Positions 1 through 7,700 of a stretch of DNA of 14,763 nt are shown piece after piece (position 1 is the stretch's first letter; every line of letters begins with the position of its first letter). This stretch comes from an uncultured Streptococcus sp. (GTDB taxonomy: Bacteria; Bacillota; Bacilli; Lactobacillales; Streptococcaceae). The position numbers and the translations under genes were made by a program. Below the pieces are notes generated by a model. That model saw only the letters and a list, made by a program, of their open reading frames with translations, was not told the DNA's origin and did no database searches. The stretch is from contig CABPWC010000032.1 in assembly GCA_902461025.1 (NCBI GenBank), forward strand, positions 1 through 14,763, read 5' to 3'.

Positions 1-512
1 ACCTCTTTGCCATGCGTGAAAAGATGGGAATGGTTTTCCAACAATTCAATCTCTTTCCAAATATGACAGTGAAGGAAAATATCACACTGTCTCCGATTAA
101 GACTAAGGGAGAAAGTAAGGAAGTGGCTGAGAAAAGAGCGCATGAGCTCTTGGAAAAGGTTGGTTTGCCAGATAAGGCAAATGCCTATCCGCAAAGCTTG
201 TCGGGCGGGCAACAACAGCGGATCGCTATCGCCCGTGGTCTTGCTATGGAACCAGATGTCCTACTCTTTGATGAACCGACTTCTGCTCTAGACCCAGAAA
301 TGGTAGGGGAAGTACTAGCAGTTATGCAAGAACTTGCTCAGTCAGGAATGACCATGGTTATCGTAACGCATGAAATGGGCTTTGCTCGTGAGGTGGCAGA
401 TCGTGTGATCTTCATGGCTGACGGTGTTGTTGTTGAAGACGGAACACCAGAGCAAGTCTTTGAACAAACCCAAGAACAAAGAACCAAGGATTTCTTGAGT
501 AAGGTTTTGTAA
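1..512 (+). CDS. Polar amino acid ABC transporter ATP-binding protein (GlnQ family), 5'-truncated by window edge
   Basis: This is the cytoplasmic ATPase that would power uptake of a polar amino acid such as glutamine through an ABC importer. The reading frame is open to the left edge (first full codon at base 3), so the ATG at 12 is internal: the residues after it form the Q-loop region (MVFQQFNLFPNMTV). The order then follows the family: signature LSGGQQQR (198-221), Walker B LLFDEP (about 264-281), D-loop SALDPE, and the switch histidine in VTHEMGFA (His codon 369-371). About 170 residues are visible; GlnQ proteins are usually about 245-250, so roughly 80 N-terminal residues including Walker A lie outside the window. 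The permease and binding-protein genes are probably further left. The family is certain; the exact substrate cannot be read from the ATPase. Confidence 0.95.
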   Translation, partial: LFAMREKMGMVFQQFNLFPNMTVKENITLSPIKTKGESKEVAEKRAHELLEKVGLPDKANAYPQSLSGGQQQRIAIARGLAMEPDVLLFDEPTSALDPEMVGEVLAVMQELAQSGMTMVIVTHEMGFAREVADRVIFMADGVVVEDGTPEQVFEQTQEQRTKDFLSKVL

Positions 513-521
513 GAATATCAT

Positions 522-548
522 AAAAAGCTCCAAGTGGGCTTTTTCTTA
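522..548 (+). terminator. Intrinsic terminator after the ABC ATPase gene
   Basis: AAAAAGC (522-528) pairs with GCTTTTT (538-544). An inner CC/GG pair, a bulged T and an AAGT loop complete the hairpin, and the downstream arm runs into a T-rich tract. It starts 10 bases after the stop codon, so the transporter transcript probably ends here and folD is transcribed separately. Confidence 0.8.
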
Positions 549-584
549 TAGTTTCAGACTATAGGGTATCTTAGGTAAGAAGTG

Positions 585-614
585 TTAGAATGCAGAAGGA
601 TTTTTTGTTATAAT
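585..614 (+). promoter_or_regulatory. Extended -10 promoter for folD
   Basis: A perfect TATAAT (609-614) is preceded by TG one base upstream (606-607), giving the extended -10 form common in streptococci. The -35 is weak; TTAGAA at 585-590 with an 18-bp spacer is the best candidate. Transcription would start near 621, about 24 bases before the folD ATG. This position rules out the longer reading frame that begins at 582. Confidence 0.75.
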
Positions 615-644
615 AGAGAATATTTGTTAGAAAAGAGAAAATAC

Positions 645-1502
645 ATGACACAGATAATTGATGGGAAGGCCTTGGCAGCTAAGTTACAGGGTCAATTGGC
701 TGAAAAAACGGCTAAACTAAAAGAAGAGACAGGCTTGGTGCCTGGCTTAGTTGTCATTTTAGTCGGAGAAAATCCAGCCAGCCAAGTTTACGTTCGCAAC
801 AAGGAACGTTCAGCTATTGCTGCAGGTTTCCGAAGTGAAGTCGTTCGTGTACCTGAGACCATTACCCAAGAAGAATTGTTGGATTTGATTGCCAAATACA
901 ATCAAGATCCAGCTTGGCATGGGATTTTGGTTCAGCTTCCATTACCAAAACACATCGATGAAGAAGCTGTTTTACTAGCTATTGACCCTGAAAAGGATGT
1001 GGATGGTTTCCATCCTCTCAACATGGGACGCCTCTGGTCTGGTCACCCAGTTATGATTCCTTCAACACCTGCAGGAATTATGGAAATGTTTCATGAATAT
1101 GGGATTGACTTAGAAGGTAAAAATGCGGTCGTAATTGGTCGTTCCAATATTGTCGGGAAACCCATGGCTCAGTTGCTGTTGGCTAAAAATGCAACTGTAA
1201 CCTTGACCCACTCTCGCACCCACAATCTAGCCCAAGTAGCTTCTAAAGCCGACATTCTTGTAGTAGCAATCGGTCGTGCTAAGTTCGTGACTGCTGATTT
1301 TGTCAAACCTGGGGCAGTTGTTATTGATGTGGGGATGAACCGAGATGAAAATGGCAAACTCTGTGGAGATGTTGATTACGATGCTGTTGCACCAATTGTT
1401 AGTCATATCACCCCTGTACCTGGTGGAGTTGGGCCAATGACCATTACCATGCTGATGGAGCAGACTTATCAGGCTGCTTTAAGAACGCTGGATAGAGACT
1501 AA
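645..1502 (+). CDS. folD: Bifunctional methylene-THF dehydrogenase / methenyl-THF cyclohydrolase FolD
   Basis: FolD is a cytoplasmic enzyme of folate one-carbon metabolism. It oxidises 5,10-methylenetetrahydrofolate to the methenyl form with NADP+ and hydrolyses that to 10-formyl-THF, feeding purine and formyl-Met-tRNA synthesis. The product is 285 residues, the usual family length. Visible marks are the substrate-site Tyr49 and Lys53 in YVRNKERSA, the GILVQLPLP loop, DVDGFHPLN, the dinucleotide-binding segment VVIGRSNIVGKP, and PGGVGPMT near residue 259 at the C-terminus. The ATG at 645 was chosen because MTQIIDGKALA is the normal FolD N-terminus and the ORF's first ATG (582) lies upstream of the promoter's -10. 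The ribosome site is weak (AAAAGAG, 7 bases before the ATG). It appears to be a single-gene unit between two terminators. Confidence 0.97.
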   Translation: MTQIIDGKALAAKLQGQLAEKTAKLKEETGLVPGLVVILVGENPASQVYVRNKERSAIAAGFRSEVVRVPETITQEELLDLIAKYNQDPAWHGILVQLPLPKHIDEEAVLLAIDPEKDVDGFHPLNMGRLWSGHPVMIPSTPAGIMEMFHEYGIDLEGKNAVVIGRSNIVGKPMAQLLLAKNATVTLTHSRTHNLAQVASKADILVVAIGRAKFVTADFVKPGAVVIDVGMNRDENGKLCGDVDYDAVAPIVSHITPVPGGVGPMTITMLMEQTYQAALRTLDRD

Positions 1503-1531
1503 TCTCTACTACAATCATTAATGAATTTTTT

Positions 1532-1561
1532 AAAAGCAAGTTCTAATGGACTTGTTTTTTT
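1532..1561 (+). terminator. Intrinsic terminator after folD
   Basis: GCAAGTTC (1536-1543) pairs with GGACTTGT (1548-1555), with two G-T wobbles and a TAAT loop. A/T pairs extend the stem on the outside, and seven Ts end at 1561. It lies 30 bases after the folD stop and separates folD from bgaA transcription. Confidence 0.8.
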
Positions 1562-1589
1562 CTTGCTCTATTTCTACTAAAATTCCAGT

Positions 1590-1621
1590 AAAACTTCTAC
1601 AAATTATTGAAAAACTTCTAC
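1590..1621 (+). repeat. Paired 11-bp direct repeat AAAACTTCTAC upstream of bgaA
   Basis: AAAACTTCTAC occurs exactly at 1590-1600 and again at 1611-1621. The start-to-start distance is 21 bp, two turns of the helix, so both copies lie on the same face of the DNA. The second copy overlaps the end of the proposed -35 hexamer (1607-1612) and the start of the spacer. This is the arrangement of a transcription-factor operator, but no known regulator motif was recognised and the function is inferred. Confidence 0.45.
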
Positions 1622-1635
1622 TATTTTGATATATT
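1607..1635 (+). promoter_or_regulatory. Promoter of bgaA
   Basis: TTGAAA (1607-1612) and TATATT (1630-1635) are separated by 17 bp, and TG at 1627-1628 adds an extended -10. Transcription would start near 1642, leaving a 5' leader of about 97 bases that carries the cre site. TATA-like sequences near 1647-1656 are poorer alternatives because their spacing to a -35 is wrong. Confidence 0.7.
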
Positions 1636-1664
1636 AAAAGCATCAATATGTATATGCAAAAATA

Positions 1665-1717
1665 AGTAAGCGTCTAGAGGGAGGTTTATTTTTTGAGGAG
1701 AAATGTAATCGCTTACT
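1665..1717 (+). promoter_or_regulatory. CcpA cre site, with a distal inverted half-site, in the bgaA leader
   Basis: Bases 1704-1717, TGTAATCGCTTACT, match the catabolite-responsive element consensus TGWNANCGNTNWCA at 13 of 14 positions. The site is about 60 bases downstream of the proposed transcription start, where bound CcpA would act as a roadblock. In addition AGTAAGCG at 1665-1672 is the exact reverse complement of CGCTTACT at 1710-1717, 37 bp away. The left copy in its 14-base context fits the cre consensus at only about 11 positions, so it may be a weak second cre or the partner arm of an RNA hairpin. CcpA control of streptococcal glycosidases is established; binding here is inferred. 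Confidence 0.75.
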
Positions 1718-1724
1718 AAAGTTT

Positions 1725-1732
1725 AGAAAGGA
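1725..1732 (+). promoter_or_regulatory. Ribosome binding site of bgaA
   Basis: AGAAAGGA ends 6 bases before the ATG at 1739. It fixes the start, and the MDKRFFEKRCHFSIRK N-terminus confirms it. Confidence 0.8.
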
Positions 1733-1738
1733 ACCATA

Positions 1739-4700
1739 ATGGATAAGAGATTTTTTGAAAAACGGTGTCATTTTAGTATTCGTAAGTTTGCAATTGGTGC
1801 GGCTTCGGTTATGATTGGAGCTAGTATATTTGGTCTTCAGGTGGCGCAAGCTGCAGAAACTGAAACAGCTAGTTCCGGCGAAGAAGCCATTCATCAAGTT
1901 CAACCTTTAGATAAGTTACCAGATGATCTTGCTGCGGCCATTGCAAAAGCTGAGCAAAATGGCTCACAAGATTCCCCTACTGAAAAAGAAGAAAAGAATA
2001 CGGATCAACCAGCAAAACCAGTAACTGAAGAAAAAGTGACCGAGGCAACAAGTCCTAAGGAAGAAAAGGAAGCAGAAGTAGTTAGTCCTAAGGTAGATAA
2101 AACTGAAAAACCTGCTGCCAAAGTGGATGAGAAAGAACCTACAGTGGCAGAAGTGAGTACTGAAAAGCCAGCTGTTTTGGAAGAACATACTGCTGAAGCT
2201 AATCAGAATAAACCAGTAACAAGTGATAAGGTTAAGGAAGAAAATACTTCTGCAACAGACTTACCTCAAGTTACCAAAGAGAAAGAAAAAGAAGACCAAC
2301 TGTTACAAGAAAGAAAACAAAATTTTAACAAAGATTGGTATTTTAAATTAAATTCTCAGGGTGATTTTTCTAAGAAAGACGTGGATGTTCATGACTGGTC
2401 TAAGTTGAACCTTCCTCATGACTGGAGTATCTATTTTGATTTTGATCACAAATCTCCTGCTCGAAACGAAGGTGGTCAATTAAACGGGGGTACTGCCTGG
2501 TATCGTAAGACCTTTACTGTAGACGAAGCTGCCAAGGGCAAAGACGTTCGTATTAATTTTGATGGAGTTTACATGGACTCTAAGGTCTATGTCAATGGTC
2601 AATTTGTAGGTCATTATCCAAGTGGTTACAACCATTTTTCATATGATATTACTGAATTTTTAAATAAAGATGGCAGTGAAAATACCATTGCTGTCCAAGT
2701 TACAAATAAGCAACCAAGTAGTCGTTGGTACTCAGGAAGTGGTATCTATCGCGATGTGACTCTGAGCTATCGTGACAAGGTACAAGTGGCTGAAAATGGA
2801 AATCATATTACAACTCCAAAATTGGCTGAACAAAAAGATGGCAATGTTGAAACACAAATCCAAAGCAAGATTAAAAATACTGCCAAGACTTTAGCCAAGG
2901 TATTTGTAGAGCAACAGATTTTTACTAAGGAAGGTAAGGTTGTTTCAGATTTGGTTCGTTCTGTAACTAAGAGTCTAGCAGGAAATGAGACAGCTGACTT
3001 TAAGCAAACGATTTTGGTTAATAAGCCTACTCTCTGGACAACCAAAAGCTACCATCCTCAGCTCTATGTTCTGAAAACCAAGGTTTATAATGAAGGTCAG
3101 CTTGTTGATGTGACAGAAGATACTTTTGGTTATCGTTATTTCAACTGGACAGCCAAAGAAGGCTTCTCTCTTAATGGTGAGAGAATGAAATTCCATGGAG
3201 TTAGTATCCACCATGATAACGGTGCCTTGGGGGCAGAAGAAAACTATAAGGCAACCTATCGTAAATTAAAACTCTTGAAGGATATGGGAGTTAACTCTAT
3301 CCGTACAACCCACAACCCAGCAAGTCCACAGTTGCTTGATGCTGCTGCAAATCTAGGACTTTTGGTGCAAGAAGAAGCCTTTGATACTTGGTATCGTGGC
3401 AAGAAAACGTATGACTATGGACGTTTCTTTGACCAAGATGCGACTCACCCAGAAGCCAAGAAGGGTGAAAAGTGGTCTGATTTTGACCTCAGAACCATGG
3501 TCGAACGAGATAAAAACAATCCTTCAATCATCATGTGGTCACTCGGGAATGAAGTGGATGAAGCAGATGGTGGTGAGCGCTCTCTAGAAACAGCTAAGCG
3601 CTTGAAAGCTGTCATCAAAGCTATCGATACAGAGCGCTATGTGACCATGGGTGAGAACAAATTTAGTAATAGGTCTACTGGAGAATTCTTGAAATTGGCA
3701 GCAATTATGGATGCTGTCGGTATGAACTATGGTGAACGGAATTATGATGCTGTTCGTAAAGCGCATCCAGACTGGTTGATTTACGGTTCTGAAACTTCTT
3801 CAGCGACTCGAACTCGAGATTCTTATTTTGATCCTGCTCATTTACTCTGGCACGACAATCGTCCAAATCGTCATTATGAACAGTCAGACTATGGTAATGA
3901 CCGTGTAGCCTGGGGTAGAACAGCTACTGAATCTTGGACCTTTGACCGTGATCGTGCTGGCTATGCAGGTCAGTTCATCTGGACTGGTTTCGACTATATC
4001 GGTGAGCCTACACCTTGGCATAACCAAGATAATACACCAGTGAAAAGCTCTTACTTTGGTATCATTGATACGGCAGGCTTGCCTAAGAATGATTTCTATC
4101 TCTACCGTAGTGAATGGTATAGTGCCAAAGAAAAACCAACTGTTCGTATCATGCCTCACTGGAATTGGACAGATGAAACGCTCAAGGAACGCAATATGCT
4201 CATCAATGGCAAGGTTCCAGTTCGGACCTTCTCAAATGCTGCTAGCGTAGAATTACTTCTGAACAACAAATCTCTCGGTAAGAAGGAATTTGTTAAGAAA
4301 ACAACTGCAGATGGGCGCCCTTATCACGAGGGAGCTAAACCAAGTGAATTGTATCTTGAGTGGTTGGTTGACTATAAACCAGGTACTTTAACGGCTATTG
4401 CTCGCGATGAAAATGGCAAAGAGATCGCGCGTGATAGTGTGACAACCGCTGGAGAGCCAGCTAGAGTTCGACTCACCAAGGAAGAACATGTCATCACTGC
4501 AGACGGAAAAGATTTATCATATATCCATTATGAAATCGTTGATGAAGATGGCAATGTCGTTCCAACTGCCAATAATCTTGTTCATTTCAATCTTCATGGC
4601 CAAGGACAAATCGTTGGTGTGGATAACGGAGAACAAGCTAGCCGTGAACGCTACAAAGCTCAGAAAGATGGCACATGGCAAAGAAAAGCCTTCAATGGTA

Positions 4701-7700
4701 AAGGGGTTGTCATTGTTAAATCCACTGAAAAAGAAGGTAAATTTACCCTGTATGCCGATTCTGTAGGTTTAGCTTCTGATCAAGCGACAGTCACAACTGT
4801 TTCCGGTAAAAAAGAAAACCGTCACTTTGTCGCTTTTGCCCCTGTTAAGGCAAGAACTGATGTCAGCGAAAATCCTAAACTACCAGATACAGTGACAGCT
4901 ATTTATAGCGACGGTAGTGTTGAAGAAAAAGCCGTGACTTGGGATATCCCAGACAATCTTCGTGCAAGTGCTGGTGTGAAAAAAGTCCTAGGTAGTGTGG
5001 AAGGAATCGAAGCTAAGGCTGAGGCCCTTGTCAAGGTCATTGCCCTTGATAAGTGGTTGCCTAAGGTAGCAACTGTTCCTGTTGGTACAGCTGTGCAAGA
5101 TTTGGACAAGACAGTTACGGCTGTTTTGTCAGATGGAAACTTAGTTGATGCAGATGTCGTTTCTTGGACCTTGAAAGATCCTTCTGCCTTGACCAAGGAA
5201 GGTGGACGTACGGAAGCAACTGGTAAATTAGTAGGTAATGACTACGAGGTGACAGCGACCTTTATTGCAAGTGACAAAGTGACAGAAAGTACTGTCACAG
5301 GTCTCACGGTTGGAGATAAGACGCTTGAAAACTTTGAGCCTGGAAAGACTTACTACCGAGTATCCCTTCCTTATACTGCTAAAATCCCAAGTGTCGGAGC
5401 ACAGACAAGTGGCTATCAGGTAACAGTTCAACAAGCTTCAGCGGCTAATGATTATCAGGCCTCTGTATTCTTGAGTGACCAGAAGGGTGATTTAGTTCAA
5501 ACTTACTTGATTCAATTCGTGAAGGAAGCTCCTGCCTTGACACGCTTAGAAGTAAGCGTTGAAGGAAAAGAAACGGCGACAGAAGATCAAGCCCTTCCTT
5601 ATCATGTGATTGGACATTACGAAGATGGGTCACAGACTGAATTTTCATCATCAGATATCCATTTGGAAGCTAAATCAGCTGATGGTGGTCATCTAGAGGT
5701 AAATGGTCAGAACTTGCTTCTTTACACGAAAGGACATGTAACCCTCACTCCTCGTATTGATAATCAAACTGATAAGACTCAATCTGTAGCAACAGAGCTG
5801 GTCATTAAAGAAAATAAAGTAGACAAGAAAATTGTCAAGCTTCATCCAGTGACTATCTCTACAGATATCAATCAGCAACCGAATTTGCCTGATCAAATTG
5901 GAGCAGAATTTGACAAAGGTTTGCCTCGTAAGGTAACTGTAACTTGGGATAAGGTAGATGAAAAAGAACTGGCTAGCTATCATAGCTTTACCTTAAAAGG
6001 TCATGTAGAAGGTACAGATATTGAAGCTATTGCCAATGTGACTGTTGAAGGTTTGCAGGTTGCTGAAGAAATCAGCCTCACTCTTCCTAAGGGTGAAACA
6101 GTTCAATTGCCAGCTAACGTTCGTGCCTACCATTCTAACGGTACAACTGTCTATAAAGATGTCGTTTGGGACAAGGTACCAGCTAACTTTAGTCAAACTG
6201 AAGGCATCTTTGAAATCAAGGGCCAATTGGTTGGTAGTCGCTTGACTACTAAGGCTCATGTTCGAGTGTCTAGTCAGGTTATTGCAGGAAATAACATCTC
6301 GAAACAATGGACAGGTTCCCAATTGCCAGCGGCTATCGTGTCCAATACTGGTGGAGATGATTCGGCAAATACCCTGAACGATTTGACCGTTTCAAGAGCC
6401 AATACAGATGTCAAAAATAGATGGACTACATGGCAAACAAATACAGATAACGATTGGGCATCTATCTTGTTTGGTAACTCAGGTGATTTGACAAAACGAT
6501 TTGTCGATAATCTATCAGTTGATTTCTATACAGATGGTGCAATCGGACTTCCAAAAGAATATGTCATTGAATACTACGTTGGTCAAGAAATTCCAGATCT
6601 GCCAACAGATGTCAATCATGCTCAAGGAGATACCAAGCATCCATTTAACAACGCTACTAACTGGAAAGAAGTTGAACATCTCAAAGCTCCAGGACAATTA
6701 TCCGCAAGCCAAACCAACCACTTTACATTTGATAAGGTTGAGACCTATGCTGTTCGTATTCGCATGAAGAAGGCGGATGGAACGTCTGGTGTCGGTTTGA
6801 CCGAAATCACCATCTTAGGAAATAAGGTTCCAGCGGCTTCAAGTTCAGAGATTTCTATTACAGTAGACGGTCAGAAATTGGAACATTTCAATCCATCTAA
6901 GACAGACTACCATATTCCGCAAACTAGCAAAGAAATTACTGCAACAGCTAGCAACAATGGTGTAGTAACGATTGTTCCTGCTACAAGTCCAACAGGAGCA
7001 ACACGTCTCATTTTGAAGGCAGAAGACGGAACCATCTTGAAAGAGTACCGCATCTTCCGTGATGGTGAAAAAGAATCTACACGACCAGTTGCTACTGAAA
7101 ATGGTGCCATGACCTTAAGTGTTGGTGATCAGCTTCAATTACCTACAGAAGTGACAGTTTACTATCCGTCAGAAACAGATTGGAAAACAGATAAACTAGC
7201 CGTAGAATGGGATGCAGTCCCTGAACATGCGACAGACCAAGAAGGCACCTTTGAAGTCCTTGGTCATATCCTAGGAACAGACTTGACAACTAAGATGCAA
7301 GTAACCGTTCTGGCAAGAGGAAATCAAGTCATCTCTGAGAATGCAAGCAATAATGCGACAGATTCTAAAGCTTTTGCCTCTACTACAAACGATACCGATG
7401 CCGCTTCTAATGATAAAATCTTCTATATCAACGATGGTCGATTTAATGAGGATAATCGTTGGACAAACTGGTCTCGGACTCCAAAAGATCAAGAAGTGTC
7501 CGTGGGAGTTCTCTTTAAGAAGAACGGTCAGATTACACCTCAGTCTGTTGGAAAAGTAGCAATCCAATTCTTCAAAGACAGTGGAACAGATGCACCAGCG
7601 ACAATGGTACTCGAAAGATACGTTGGACCAACTTATTCTGAACCAAGCACCATTTCACGTTATGAGGAAAATGCGGATCATCCGTTTAACAAGGCAGAAA

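Noticed and set aside
12..14. ATG 12 as the start of the ABC ATPase
   Set aside because: The frame continues to the window edge and the Walker A region would be missing; this ATG is an internal methionine before the Q-loop.
582..644. N-terminal extension of folD from ATG 582
   Set aside because: It lies upstream of the folD -10 and expected transcription start, encodes sequence unlike any FolD N-terminus, and ATG 645 gives the normal family length.
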